Source: Neokomagataea tanensis
Lineage (GTDB): Bacteria; Pseudomonadota; Alphaproteobacteria; Acetobacterales; Acetobacteraceae
Assembly (NCBI RefSeq): GCF_006542335.1
Contig: NZ_CP032485.1
Coordinates: 343,501-407,500 of the forward strand
Reading direction: 5' to 3'
DNA: 64,000 nt
In this document: positions 1-8,608 of the stretch, one piece after another
Layout of the letters: each line of letters opens with the position of its first letter
How positions within the stretch are numbered: the first letter of the stretch is position 1
Translations under genes and position numbers: made by a program
Notes under the pieces: model-generated
Told to the model about the DNA's origin: nothing
The model's database searches: none
Seen by the model: the letters and a program-made list of their open reading frames with translations, nothing else

Positions 1-2264
1 CGGTCGTCTTGGTCATCGGTGTGGTGCTGCTCTTCCTTCGCAGCGGGTCCGCCATTCTTGTCCCGGCAATTGTTGTACCCGTCTCGATCATTGGTACGTT
101 CGGGGCCATGCTGTTGCTGAATTACCAGCTCGACAACATGTCCCTCATGGCTCTGACCATCGCTACGGGCTTTGTCGTGGACGATGCCATCGTCGTTTTG
201 GAAAATATTACCCGCTACATGGAAATGGGCCACACGCGCATAAAAGCCGCCATCCTCGGCACCAGTGAAGTTGCCTTCACGGTCCTGTCCATTACCGTGT
301 CACTTGTTGTTGTGTTTGCGCCAATCTTCCTGATGGGCGGCATCACGGGCAGGCTCTTTCATGAATTTGCGATGACTATGGTGGTGACACTCGGCATTTC
401 CCTTGTGTTGTCTTTGACCCTGACCCCCATGCTCAGTGCACTGGTTCTAAACACCCATACCAAAACCCCCAAAACTGGCTTTCTATCCCGCATCAGCCAA
501 ATTCTGGAAAACGCCCTGAACGGTATTACCAGCGGTTATGCAGCGTCGCTCGGCTGGTGTTTCCGACACCAACGGCTTGTTGCTCTCTCCCTTCCGGCCA
601 CCATCATCTTGGCCGGCATCCTGTTCGTTCGGATGCCTAAAGGGTTCTTCCCGTCGGAAGATACCGGGCAAATCATGGGCCGCGTCGTCGCTGATCAATC
701 AATTTCTTTCCATGCCCTGCAAATGGCCACAGCCCGAGCAATGCGCAGCATCGCAGCGGACCCGGACGTGGAGGGCGTCATGGGTGGACTTGGGGGGCGC
801 TCCTCCAACTCCGCCAACGTGTTTATTGGGCTCAAACCCAAAAGCGAACGTCAGGATAGCCTTCCCGAGACCATCGCCCGCATCACCCGCCATTTCGGGC
901 AGCACCCCAGCGCGCAGTTGCGTCTAATGGCACCAGGCAGTGTTCGCATGGGGGCTCGTAGCGGTGACGGAGCCTACCAATACACCCTGAAAGCAAACTC
1001 AGCTGAAGAGTTGTTTACATGGGTACCGCGTATCACGGCAGCGCTCTCGCATATCCCTTCCATTATGGATGTCTCCTCCGATGCCGAGCAAGGCGGCCAA
1101 GCCATTGCAATCTCCCTCGACCGGGACACAGAAGCACGCTACGGCATCACCCCTCAGCTGATTTCGAACGCTCTATACGATGCTTTCGGCCAGCGAGCTG
1201 CTTCCGTCATGTACAAAACTCTTAATCAGTACCGCGTCGTTATGGGGGTCGCACCAGATTACATGACCTCGCCCAGCATGCTGAACCAAATGTGGGTCAG
1301 CGTCGCGGGCGGCACAGCAGCCGGGGGCGTGTCTTCCAACAACATACGTGTTCGCTTTGGAACAAGCACAACTTTATCCCAAAGCGAGCGCTCCTACCTC
1401 AACTCTCAAGCCAACGCCCTCGCCGGGGGGAAAAGTGCCTCTTCAGGCGCAGCTGTTACGACAAGCGCAGAAACGATGGTTCCCCTCATGAACGTCGCGC
1501 GCCAACGTCTTACCAACACAGCTTTGACCATCAACCATGACGGTCAATCCGTCGCCGTAACAATATCCTTCAATTTAGCGCCCGGCGCGGCTCTTGGGCC
1601 AACTGTCACCGCTATCGACGCCGCCATGGCAGAGCTGCATGTCCCTCCCACAATTCAGGGCGGATTTGCCGGTAATGCCGCCGCTTTTCAAAAATCAACG
1701 AGTGATGAACCGCTGCTTATCCTTGCAGCTCTCGCTGCGGTCTACATCGTGCTTGGTGTTCTCTACGAAAGCCTCATCCACCCGCTGACTATTTTATCAA
1801 CGCTACCATCAGCCGGTGTTGGCGCTTTGGTTGCCTTACGAGTTGCCGGAGAAGAATTCTCGTTGATGGCTATGATCGGCGTCATTCTGCTGATTGGCAT
1901 CGTCAAAAAGAACGCCATCATGCTGGTCGATTTTGCGCTAGATGCCCAACGTAAAGGTGCAACGGCCATGGAGGCTATCCACCAAGCAAGCCTCCTGCGC
2001 TTCCGCCCGATCCTGATGACATCTCTTGCTGCCGCCCTCGGAGCACTGCCACTGATTTTAGGAAATGGCTACGGCAGCGAGCTCCGCCACCCACTTGGTA
2101 TCGCCATACTTGGCGGCCTCATGGTGAGCCAATTGCTCACTTTATACACCACACCAATTGTTTTCCTTATTCTCGAGCGTTTGGGCGGATGGATAAAAAC
2201 ATTGCCAAAGCGCCTTTTTTCCCTCCTGCACCTTACACTCCACCGGGAGCACCATACGCCATGA
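1..2264 (+). CDS. RND efflux permease (HAE-1/MdtC-like), 5'-truncated by window edge
   Basis: C-terminal ~750 residues of an inner-membrane proton/drug antiporter of the resistance-nodulation-division superfamily, which takes substrates from periplasm and membrane and passes them to an outer-membrane duct. The frame is open to base 1, so the start lies upstream; family members are about 1030-1050 residues, so roughly 280 are missing. Visible are the proton-relay motif GFVVDDAIVVLEN in TM4 (D58/D59 counted from the ATG at 9), hydrophobic blocks TM4-TM6, a large second periplasmic domain, and the TM7-TM12 half with GIVKKNAIMLVDF, whose Lys belongs to the relay. The stop overlaps the next start as ATGA, so permease and outer-membrane factor are co-translated. 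The wording resembles MdtB/MdtC-type pumps, but substrates cannot be told. Confidence 0.93.
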   Translation, partial: VVLVIGVVLLFLRSGSAILVPAIVVPVSIIGTFGAMLLLNYQLDNMSLMALTIATGFVVDDAIVVLENITRYMEMGHTRIKAAILGTSEVAFTVLSITVSLVVVFAPIFLMGGITGRLFHEFAMTMVVTLGISLVLSLTLTPMLSALVLNTHTKTPKTGFLSRISQILENALNGITSGYAASLGWCFRHQRLVALSLPATIILAGILFVRMPKGFFPSEDTGQIMGRVVADQSISFHALQMATARAMRSIAADPDVEGVMGGLGGRSSNSANVFIGLKPKSERQDSLPETIARITRHFGQHPSAQLRLMAPGSVRMGARSGDGAYQYTLKANSAEELFTWVPRITAALSHIPSIMDVSSDAEQGGQAIAISLDRDTEARYGITPQLISNALYDAFGQRAASVMYKTLNQYRVVMGVAPDYMTSPSMLNQMWVSVAGGTAAGGVSSNNIRVRFGTSTTLSQSERSYLNSQANALAGGKSASSGAAVTTSAETMVPLMNVARQRLTNTALTINHDGQSVAVTISFNLAPGAALGPTVTAIDAAMAELHVPPTIQGGFAGNAAAFQKSTSDEPLLILAALAAVYIVLGVLYESLIHPLTILSTLPSAGVGALVALRVAGEEFSLMAMIGVILLIGIVKKNAIMLVDFALDAQRKGATAMEAIHQASLLRFRPILMTSLAAALGALPLILGNGYGSELRHPLGIAILGGLMVSQLLTLYTTPIVFLILERLGGWIKTLPKRLFSLLHLTLHREHHTP

Positions 2265-3760
2265 ATTTAAATCGTTTCTCTTCTTTGCGCGCAATTTTGC
2301 TTGGCACTATGGCCGTTCCCGCTCTCAGTGGGTGCATGGTTGGGCCCGACTACAAACGCCCGCAGGCTATTATCGCACCACAGTTTAAAGAAGCTCCCCC
2401 GCCTGCAGGCTGGACAAAAACACGACCAGACTTAGCCCTTTTCCCCAAAGGAGACTGGTGGACGATCTTCAACGACCCCACTTTAAACGACCTCGAAAAC
2501 AGGATCGCGACGTCCAACCAAAGCTTAAAAGAATACGAAGCTCAGTACCGTAAAGCAGCCAGCACGATTGATTCAGTCCGTGCGCAGCTTTACCCGACGC
2601 TCAGCGGTTCGTTTAGCTTCAACCGTAACAGCGCAAGTTCCAGCACGAACAACACGTGGGCTACCGGGCCATCCGCCAGTTGGACTATCGACGTATGGGG
2701 CCGTATCCGTCGCCAGGTCGAACAACAGGTCGCTGCAACACAGGCAGATGCCGCATTAGTGGCAGCCATGCGCCTGTCCTACCAATTACAATTGGCACAA
2801 GATTATTTTGATCTGCGCTACCAAGACAGCCTTATTGATCTTTATACCAACAATGTTGGCCTCTACACACGCAACCTGCAAATCGTCGAGAACCAGCTTG
2901 AGGCTGGCGTTGCAGACCCGACCGCGGCCCTGCAAGCGCGCTATCAGCTTGAATCGACTCAGGCAAGCCTAGCCAATGCCCATGTTGCTCGCGCCCAGTA
3001 TGAGCACGCCATTGCTATCTTAACCGGTCGCACACCTTCAGAAGTCAGCATCCCATCGGCGCCGCTTCCTAAAATCCTGCCCCCTGCCCCGGTAGCGCTG
3101 CCCTCAACGCTTCTGGAACGCCGCCCTGACGTCGCGCAGGCTGAGCGCAACATGGAGGCATATAATGCTGCAATCGGCTATGCTATCGGCGCTTATTACC
3201 CTGAAGTTTCCCTCTCGGCGAGCTACGGCTATAGCGGCAATCCAATCCAGCAATTAATTCAGACGGCCACGCGCACATGGGGGCTAGGCGCAGCCGCCAC
3301 TGAGACCATTTTCAATGGCGGGGCACGTACCGCCGCTGTCCGCAGCGCCGAGGCCGATTACGACAACGCAGTCGCCACATATCGTCAGACTGTCCTCGCA
3401 GCAATCCAAGACACTGAAGACCAGATGTCAAACCTTCATTATCTCGATCAACAGTTAACTATGCAGAACAAAGCACTTGCCACCGCTCAGGATGCTGTCC
3501 GCGTTTCGACAAACGAATATCTGGCAGGTACCCAAATCTACACCACCGTCATCACCTCTGAACAAACCGCATTGCAGTATGAGCAAACACAACTGAGCAT
3601 CCGCCAGCAGCAATTCTTGGCTGAGGTCAAACTCCTCACAGATCTGGGTGGCGGCTGGAATTCTACATCGGTCCCCAGCAAAGATTCTCTGCAAACGGAT
3701 AATCCGCTTCTGCCGTCCTTCATCCAAAAAGATAAAAACGGCGTCCGTCCTGCACAGTAA
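2261..3760 (+). CDS. RND efflux outer-membrane lipoprotein (NodT/OprM family)
   Basis: Outer-membrane channel of a tripartite efflux pump, 499 residues. A longer open frame exists upstream, but the ATG at 2261 is chosen because it overlaps the permease stop (ATGA), follows a GGGAG-like ribosome site, and gives a proper lipoprotein signal: a basic N-terminus, hydrophobic core and lipobox LSGC with acylated Cys near residue 25. The mature start CMVGPDYKRP is diagnostic for the NodT family. Two repeated TolC-like halves follow, each with long helical stretches; the marker LLERRPDVAQAERNM and the closing LGGGWN are present. It is the last gene of its operon, followed by a strong terminator at 3783. 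Confidence 0.93.
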   Translation: MNLNRFSSLRAILLGTMAVPALSGCMVGPDYKRPQAIIAPQFKEAPPPAGWTKTRPDLALFPKGDWWTIFNDPTLNDLENRIATSNQSLKEYEAQYRKAASTIDSVRAQLYPTLSGSFSFNRNSASSSTNNTWATGPSASWTIDVWGRIRRQVEQQVAATQADAALVAAMRLSYQLQLAQDYFDLRYQDSLIDLYTNNVGLYTRNLQIVENQLEAGVADPTAALQARYQLESTQASLANAHVARAQYEHAIAILTGRTPSEVSIPSAPLPKILPPAPVALPSTLLERRPDVAQAERNMEAYNAAIGYAIGAYYPEVSLSASYGYSGNPIQQLIQTATRTWGLGAAATETIFNGGARTAAVRSAEADYDNAVATYRQTVLAAIQDTEDQMSNLHYLDQQLTMQNKALATAQDAVRVSTNEYLAGTQIYTTVITSEQTALQYEQTQLSIRQQQFLAEVKLLTDLGGGWNSTSVPSKDSLQTDNPLLPSFIQKDKNGVRPAQ

Positions 3761-3782
3761 GGACTGGAGCTAAATGGCAATA

Positions 3783-3810
3783 AAAAAGGCGGCCCTTGGG
3801 CCGCCTTTTT
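3783..3810. terminator. Bidirectional intrinsic terminator
   Basis: A GC-rich inverted repeat (ggcggcc / ggccgcc) flanked by A-run and T-run can end the RND operon on the plus strand and the DUF1328 gene on the minus strand. Confidence 0.85.
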
Positions 3811-3828
3811 CGTAACTATCTCTTCGTC

Positions 3829-3999
3829 TCAGAGTGCGGAAATTCCAGCCAATCCAAGAACGATCACCAAGACAGTCAGGACAATAAACACAACAAACAA
3901 GAACTTAGCGATTCCTGCCGTTGCTTCCGAAATACCAGTGAAACCAAAAAAGCCTGCTACTAAAGAAATCAGGAAAAAGATTATCGCCCATTTCAACAT
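3829..3999 (-). CDS. DUF1328 small membrane protein (YtjA-like)
   Basis: A 56-residue protein made almost entirely of two hydrophobic helices: [16 protein letters not shown] and a C-terminal segment [18 protein letters not shown]. This is the typical length and start of the DUF1328/YtjA family of tiny inner-membrane proteins. A longer frame to 4086 exists, but the ATG at 3999 fits the family length and is preceded by a GAGGTG ribosome site. Function is unknown; homologues often travel with stress-response genes. It lies 46 bases downstream of the DUF883-like gene on the same strand and ends at a terminator, so the two probably form one transcript. Confidence 0.8.
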   Translation of the reverse strand: MLKWAIIFFLISLVAGFFGFTGISEATAGIAKFLFVVFIVLTVLVIVLGLAGISAL

Positions 4000-4045
4000 G
4001 ACAAACACCTCATCAGAAAAGATCCTTAGAGGCTGAACGTCAGGA

Positions 4046-4228
4046 TTACTCAGAAGTTTTCTTTCTTGACCACACAAAGCGCCCAATCAGCATACCCACA
4101 CCCGCTGCGACTAACAGCCACAACCACGGTTGATCTACCACCAAATCCTCAATTAAAGCGCCACTTTCCTTAACAGTCCGGCATGCACACTGCCGTAGCT
4201 TCAAGCTTTTCTGACAAAGATTTGACAT
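4046..4228 (-). CDS. Short DUF883/ElaB-YqjD-like membrane-anchored protein
   Basis: 60 residues. The C-terminal part [20 protein letters not shown] plus a basic tail matches the glycine-zipper membrane anchor of ElaB/YqjD (DUF883) proteins, which in enterobacteria tie ribosomes to the inner membrane in stationary phase. The N-terminal helical part is much shorter than usual (family about 100 residues) and carries three Cys (Cys5, Cys14, Cys16), so the ribosome-binding role should not be assumed. The start at 4228 is chosen over an upstream ATG because AGGAG precedes it at proper spacing. Confidence 0.6.
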   Translation of the reverse strand: MSNLCQKSLKLRQCACRTVKESGALIEDLVVDQPWLWLLVAAGVGMLIGRFVWSRKKTSE

Positions 4229-4261
4229 TGCAGTTCTCCTTTTAAGGTTTTCAACAAACAC

Positions 4262-4291
4262 AAAAAAGGCGGCCTCAATAAGGCCGCCTTT
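4262..4291 (-). terminator. Intrinsic terminator after MFS gene
   Basis: An 11-bp perfect stem (aaaggcggcct / aggccgccttt) with a 5-base loop is followed on the minus strand by a T-run, just beyond the MFS stop codon. It closely resembles the terminator at 3783. Confidence 0.85.
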
Positions 4292-4317
4292 AAAGCATTC
4301 ATACGATCACAGAAAAT

Positions 4318-5628
4318 TTAATGACCGACAGCCTTTGTACTTTCCCCACGTGCTTCCATTTCCTCCGTATAGCGACGAGCCTCAGGAGAGATGGTTAGCG
4401 TCAGGGTACCTAATGCGGACAACAGGTAAATCACCGCAAAGGTCCAAATAACGAAATGAAGGCCGGGACCAAAAACAGAGGCACACCCTGCAACAATCGC
4501 TGGCCCAACCCACGTCGAGGCACCTGCACCTAAGCCCAATATGGACAAGGCAGCAGCTTTTTCACGTGGGCAAATCTGGGGCATTAAACCTGACAGCGGA
4601 ACAAACGCCGCAACCGACGCACCATACAAGACACCGGCCGCAGCTACCGCCCAGAAGTTGCCAGGGAGCCATAGCGGGACATAGTAGAACAGCGGAATAG
4701 AAACAAAGCCACCAATCCCACCGAACACAGCAACAACAAAGCGATGCCCCAGCGTGTCAGCCACCATGCCGGAGACAAGATTGAACAAGATGTTGCTCAG
4801 GAAGATGATTGACAGAATATCGAGCCACTGCCCTTGCGTGAAATGTAGATGGTCCACGAAAAAGGCTGGCATGATCGCCAAAAACGCATATTCGGACGAG
4901 GTATCAATGATACGCACAATTCCCGCAATTAGCGTCTTGGGTTCACGCCATACAATACTGAGCGATCCAAAGAAGATTTCTTTGGTTGAAACATGCTCAG
5001 GAAGCAGACGCTTCTTCCCCGTTGGCTCATGCGTAAACAAAAGCGCGATCAAACCACCGAGAATAACCAGCCCGAGCGAACACCAAAATGTATTCAGCTC
5101 ACCAATGGCCGGAATAGCATAACGCGCAAATTGTGAGCCCAGTGTCGGCAAACCAGCGGAGAACGAGAACCAGAACCAACCGGCCGCTGAACCCAACATC
5201 GGAGCAGGCGTAGCAGCCGCAATCCAGACAAGGAAGCCATACGCAAAGAGCGGATATGCAAAACCGCGCAGCGTGTAGAATAGCGTAATCATAGGCCCGT
5301 TATTCGGACCTAATCCGAATAGCAGAAACCCTACCTCGAGAACGGCCCACAAAATCAGGCCAATCCACATAACCTTTTTCGGCCCCAACAGATCTGATAA
5401 CGGCCCTGAAAACCAAGCCGCGATCATCACAGTGATGCCATAATAGATAAATAAATTTGTTACGAAGTCTTGAGTATGTCCATTATGCAGCATGAAAGTA
5501 TCGAGGTAACCTGCCTCGACACCATCACCTACCATGAACAAAAGCTGACCGACAAAAGCCCAGAATAGGGCTGGCGGAATTCCTAATATCTCCGCAAGAC
5601 CCCGTCTTTCTGCGGTAGATGTGGACAT
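4318..5628 (-). CDS. MFS transporter, polyol permease (RbtT/CsbX-like) type
   Basis: 436 residues, 12 predicted membrane segments. From memory the protein follows the polyol permease family (ribitol RbtT, arabitol DalT, CsbX): FMVGDGVEAGYL in TM1, FSGPLSDLLGPKKVMWIGLILW at the TM2-TM3 loop, TLRGFAYPLFAYGF, GWFWFSFSAGLPTLGSQ and VRIIDTSSEYAFLAIMPAFF. A sugar alcohol or related polyol is thus the likely substrate, which would suit an acetic acid bacterium. The start has GGAGAG five bases upstream. It is monocistronic, running from the spacer after rplQ to its own terminator at 4262. Substrate identity is inference. Confidence 0.85.
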   Translation of the reverse strand: MSTSTAERRGLAEILGIPPALFWAFVGQLLFMVGDGVEAGYLDTFMLHNGHTQDFVTNLFIYYGITVMIAAWFSGPLSDLLGPKKVMWIGLILWAVLEVGFLLFGLGPNNGPMITLFYTLRGFAYPLFAYGFLVWIAAATPAPMLGSAAGWFWFSFSAGLPTLGSQFARYAIPAIGELNTFWCSLGLVILGGLIALLFTHEPTGKKRLLPEHVSTKEIFFGSLSIVWREPKTLIAGIVRIIDTSSEYAFLAIMPAFFVDHLHFTQGQWLDILSIIFLSNILFNLVSGMVADTLGHRFVVAVFGGIGGFVSIPLFYYVPLWLPGNFWAVAAAGVLYGASVAAFVPLSGLMPQICPREKAAALSILGLGAGASTWVGPAIVAGCASVFGPGLHFVIWTFAVIYLLSALGTLTLTISPEARRYTEEMEARGESTKAVGH

Positions 5629-5893
5629 GAATGCTCTCCAGACAGAGGGCGCATCATCACCCTGTCTTTGGCCTCATTACCAAAGCAGAATTTTGCGATG
5701 CGTCGTTGTGGGCTCTACGAGAGTGCTCGAGCCTTTAAAGATTATGGATACAGAAAGAGAAAAGAAGCCCGAAGGTTTCTTGCTCAGCCTTACGAAAAGG
5801 CGAATGAACGAAAAAACGTTTTGCACCCGTTAGAAAACGGGCATTTCCTGTACCTGTTGCCGGAAAGCTACACAATTCATGCCGGGATGAAAA
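5629..5893. other. Intergenic region upstream of the MFS gene
   Basis: Spacer between the MFS start and the rplQ terminator (322 bases from gene to gene). No convincing gene on either strand. It holds a 6-bp stem-loop (acccgtt / aacgggc, about 5826-5845) without a T-run. The MFS promoter and any operator must lie here, but I could not assign boxes with confidence. Confidence 0.5.
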
Positions 5894-5928
5894 GCAAAAA
5901 AAACCGGGGCACTTTCGTGTCCCGGTTT
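5894..5928 (-). terminator. Intrinsic terminator of the rpsM-rplQ operon
   Basis: A 12-bp stem (aaaccggggcac / gtgtcccggttt, one G-U pair) with a TTTC loop is followed on the minus strand by a run of eight T, directly after rplQ. It closes the long ribosomal block. Confidence 0.9.
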
Positions 5929-5950
5929 CTTTCTATGCTGAAAGCAAAAA

Positions 5951-6370
5951 TTAAGCGGCGTCAACCTGCTCAACTTCTGGCTTCGGACCGCTGTCCTTGC
6001 CCTTTGCTTCAACATCACGATCGACCAGCTCGATCACAGCCATGTCGGCGTTATCGCCGTAGCGCATGCCAGCCTTCAGAACGCGGGTGTAACCACCAGC
6101 ACGTGCCTTGTAGCGTTCAGCTACTGCACTGAAGAGCTTGCTTACAACAGCGTCGTCGCGCAGTTGAGCAAAAGCCTGACGACGAGCATGCAGGTCACCA
6201 CGCTTACCAAGCGTAATCAACTTTTCTGCAACCGGACGAAGTTCCTTCGCCTTTGGCAGGGTTGTGGTGATCTGCTCATGCTTGATGAGCGCTACCGCCA
6301 TGTTACGGAACATGGCAGCGCGGTGTGACGAGGTGACATTGAGCTTACGCCCGCTCACTCCATGACGCAT
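5951..6370 (-). CDS. rplQ: 50S ribosomal protein L17
   Basis: 139 residues; binds 23S rRNA near the peptide exit region. Begins [17 protein letters not shown], the invariant L17 start, followed by the [20 protein letters not shown] block and GGYTRVLK. The acidic/basic C-terminal tail after residue ~118 is the variable extension seen in alphaproteobacteria. It sits 27 bases after rpoA, the usual pairing, and is the last gene before the terminator. Confidence 0.98.
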   Translation of the reverse strand: MRHGVSGRKLNVTSSHRAAMFRNMAVALIKHEQITTTLPKAKELRPVAEKLITLGKRGDLHARRQAFAQLRDDAVVSKLFSAVAERYKARAGGYTRVLKAGMRYGDNADMAVIELVDRDVEAKGKDSGPKPEVEQVDAA

Positions 6371-6397
6371 TGCTAGTTTTCCTTACCTTAGAAGTTC

Positions 6398-7417
6398 TCA
6401 GAACGTCTCGTCGAGACGCTTGGCCAGATCCTCGATGTTCTCGGGCGGCCAGGCTGGTACGCTCATGCCGAGCGACAGCCCCATACCGGTGAGAACTTCT
6501 TTGATCTCGTTGAGCGACTTGCGCCCGAAATTCGGCGTCCGGAGCATTTCCTGCTCGGATTTCTGAACCAGATCGCCGATATACACAATGTTGTCGTTCT
6601 TGAGGCAGTTCGCACTACGCACAGACAACTCGAGTTCGTCAACCTTACGCAGCAGGTTCCGGTTGAACGGAAGATCGTCTTCCGGCTCTTCATGCTGGAC
6701 AGGGCGCGGCTCGTCGAAGTTGATGAACAACTGGACCTGGTCCTGCAGGATGCGCGCGGCAACAGCCAGAGCATCTTCAGGGGTAACAGCACCATTTGTT
6801 TCAACAGTCAGCAGCAGCTTATCGTAGTCAGTTACCTGACCGACACGCGTCTGCTCAACTTTGTACGACACGCGGCGAACCGGTGAGTAGATAGCATCGA
6901 TGGGGATCATACCAATCGGTGCTTCTTCTGGACGGTTTGCCGCAGCAGCAACGTAACCCTTACCTGTGTTGACGGTAAACTCCATTCCGAGCTTAACACC
7001 ATCATCAAGGGTGCAGATTACCAAATCAGGGTTCATGACTTCAATGTCATGGCCTGCCTGAATTTGACCTGCTGTAACTTCGCCCGGGCCGGTTGCCGTC
7101 AGAATCATGCGCTTCGGCCCCTCACCATGCATACGCAGGGCAAGTTGCTTAACGTTAAGCACGATATCCGTAACGTCTTCACGTACACCCGGGACAGCCG
7201 AGAACTCGTGCAGAACGCCATCGATCTGCAACGCCGTTACGGCAGCACCCTGCAAAGAAGACAGGAGGATGCGACGCAGAGCGTTACCAAGCGTCATACC
7301 GAAACCGCGTTCCAACGGCTCGGCCACGACAGTGGCAACGCGCGAAGCAACCGGGCCGGGTTCGACTTCAAGCTTCTCGGGCTTGATGAGGGACTGCCAG
7401 TTTTTCTGGAGAACCAA
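6398..7417 (-). CDS. rpoA: RNA polymerase alpha subunit
   Basis: 339 residues; scaffold for RNA polymerase assembly (N-terminal domain, about 1-235) and contact for UP elements and activators (C-terminal domain, about 250-325). The conserved [17 protein letters not shown] stretch and the helix-hairpin-helix segment [15 protein letters not shown] and [16 protein letters not shown] are intact. The start codon is TTG at 7417, reached from an AAAGG ribosome site eight bases away; no ATG is possible without losing conserved N-terminal residues. It is preceded by two stem-loops in the 130-base rpsK-rpoA spacer. Confidence 0.98.
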   Translation of the reverse strand: MVLQKNWQSLIKPEKLEVEPGPVASRVATVVAEPLERGFGMTLGNALRRILLSSLQGAAVTALQIDGVLHEFSAVPGVREDVTDIVLNVKQLALRMHGEGPKRMILTATGPGEVTAGQIQAGHDIEVMNPDLVICTLDDGVKLGMEFTVNTGKGYVAAAANRPEEAPIGMIPIDAIYSPVRRVSYKVEQTRVGQVTDYDKLLLTVETNGAVTPEDALAVAARILQDQVQLFINFDEPRPVQHEEPEDDLPFNRNLLRKVDELELSVRSANCLKNDNIVYIGDLVQKSEQEMLRTPNFGRKSLNEIKEVLTGMGLSLGMSVPAWPPENIEDLAKRLDETF

Positions 7418-7443
7418 GGTCGTGGCCTTTCAAACAACGAAGC

Positions 7444-7488
7444 CCGCCAACTGTTATTGGCGGCACCTGGCCCGCACGGGTTGTGCGG
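7444..7488 (-). promoter_or_regulatory. Tandem stem-loops in the rpoA leader
   Basis: Two adjacent perfect hairpins: ccgccaa / ttggcgg at 7444-7463 (6-base loop) and ccgcac / gtgcgg at 7472-7488 (5-base loop). Neither has a T-run, so they look like RNA structure (processing or translational control) rather than terminators. Confidence 0.5.
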
Positions 7489-7547
7489 AAGAAGATGCGA
7501 TCACTGCGAAGGCTGCCGACCACACCGGATCGACAGCCTGACATCAC

Positions 7548-7940
7548 TTAAACGCGGCGGCGCTTACGCGGACGACAGCCGTTATGGGGAACCGGCGTCA
7601 TATCGCGAATAGACGTAATGGTGAAGCCAACAGCCTGCAATGCACGCAGCGCGCTTTCACGCCCCGAACCTGGACCCGAAACTTCGATCTCAAGCGTTTC
7701 CATACCGTGCTCGCGTGCTTTACGGCCTGCATCTTCTGCAGCAACCTGAGCAGCATACGGTGTGGACTTACGCGAGCCCTTGAAGCCCTGAGCGCCTGAA
7801 GAGGACCACGCGATAGCGTTGCCCTGTGCGTCAGAGATCGTGATCATGGTGTTGTTGAACGTGGAGAGCACATGAGCAACACCAGAGATGATGTTTTTGC
7901 GCTCTTTCTTGCGAATACGCGGTGCAGCGGCCTTAGCCAT
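7548..7940 (-). CDS. rpsK: 30S ribosomal protein S11
   Basis: 130 residues; lines the platform of the small subunit and helps shape the E/P-site mRNA path. Conserved blocks [35 protein letters not shown] and the C-terminal [18 protein letters not shown] are intact. It follows rpsM by 50 bases. S4, which sits in the alpha operon of enterobacteria, is not present here. Confidence 0.98.
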   Translation of the reverse strand: MAKAAAPRIRKKERKNIISGVAHVLSTFNNTMITISDAQGNAIAWSSSGAQGFKGSRKSTPYAAQVAAEDAGRKAREHGMETLEIEVSGPGSGRESALRALQAVGFTITSIRDMTPVPHNGCRPRKRRRV

Positions 7941-7990
7941 GAGAGAGGTCGTCCTGTAAGTTTCAGAGAAAGGTCAAAAGACCAGCGCTA

Positions 7991-8368
7991 TTAACGCGCT
8001 GCCTTCTTCTTGCCAGCAATCGCAACGGCCTTACCCTTACGGGTACGAGCATTGGTGTGCGTACGCTGACCACGAACTGGCAGGCTACGGCGGTGGCGCA
8101 GGCCACGGTAGCAACCCAAGTCCATCAGGCGCTTGATGTTCATTGCCGTTTCACGGCGCAGATCACCTTCAACGCGCAATTCGCTGTCGATCAGTTCACG
8201 AATCTTTACGATTTCGTCGTCAGATAGTTCGTTAACGCGCTTCGCTTCGGGGATACCGAGCTTTGTGCAGATTGACTGCGCCGTTGACGGACCAATGCCG
8301 TAAACATAGCGCAGGCTGATGACCACCCGTTTGTTGGTCGGAATATTTACGCCGGCAATACGTGCCAC
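7991..8368 (-). CDS. rpsM: 30S ribosomal protein S13
   Basis: 125 residues; head protein contacting the P-site tRNA and the L5/L31 bridges. Recognised by [15 protein letters not shown], the helix-turn [14 protein letters not shown] and the basic tail [15 protein letters not shown]. The start is GTG at 8368 with GGGAGAAG upstream. It opens a transcription unit (rpsM-rpsK-rpoA-rplQ) separated from adk by 240 bases that carry a promoter, an intrinsic terminator-like element and a pre-start hairpin. Confidence 0.98.
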   Translation of the reverse strand: MARIAGVNIPTNKRVVISLRYVYGIGPSTAQSICTKLGIPEAKRVNELSDDEIVKIRELIDSELRVEGDLRRETAMNIKRLMDLGCYRGLRHRRSLPVRGQRTHTNARTRKGKAVAIAGKKKAAR

Positions 8369-8383
8369 GTTACTTCTCCCATC

Positions 8384-8403
8384 GACGTGACCGCAGCCAC
8401 GTC
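8384..8403 (-). promoter_or_regulatory. Stem-loop next to the rpsM ribosome site
   Basis: A 6-bp inverted repeat gacgtg / cacgtc with an 8-base loop ends a few bases before the GGGAG of rpsM. It could mask the ribosome site or serve as a ribosomal-protein operator. Confidence 0.45.
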
Positions 8404-8410
8404 CACCTAT

Positions 8411-8430
8411 AAAAAACCGGTTTTAACCGG
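8411..8430 (-). terminator. Intrinsic terminator/attenuator in the rpsM leader
   Basis: On the minus strand CCGGTTAAAACCGG is followed by six T. It sits downstream of the promoter at 8515-8542 and upstream of rpsM, so it can both stop readthrough from adk and attenuate rpsM transcription. Confidence 0.65.
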
Positions 8431-8514
8431 ACCATACGTATACGCCCAACCTGTCGATCCACCGAATCATACGGGGAATCACAAGGTAAAGCCGCAGTGA
8501 TGTCGAGGGCGCGC

Positions 8515-8542
8515 AATATACTGCTCACCCCCTTTGAGTCAA
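8515..8542 (-). promoter_or_regulatory. Promoter for rpsM-rpsK-rpoA-rplQ
   Basis: Minus-strand TTGACT, 16-base spacer, TATATT, followed by a GC-only stretch (GCGCGCC) at the expected start point. A GC-rich discriminator of this type is typical of growth-rate and ppGpp-controlled promoters. Confidence 0.65.
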
Positions 8543-8608
8543 ATGCGAATGATCACATCTTCGTGAAAATCAGCATTTCCCACTCATTTTTAGCCAGTTT
8601 TCCCGTTT

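Noticed and set aside
1..2264. RND permease lacking its N-terminal ~280 residues, as if a pseudogene
   Set aside because: The frame is open to the first base of the window; the truncation is the window edge.
5668..6132. 154-codon plus-strand frame between the MFS gene and rplQ
   Set aside because: It runs through the rplQ terminator and rplQ antisense, with no domain or coding signal.
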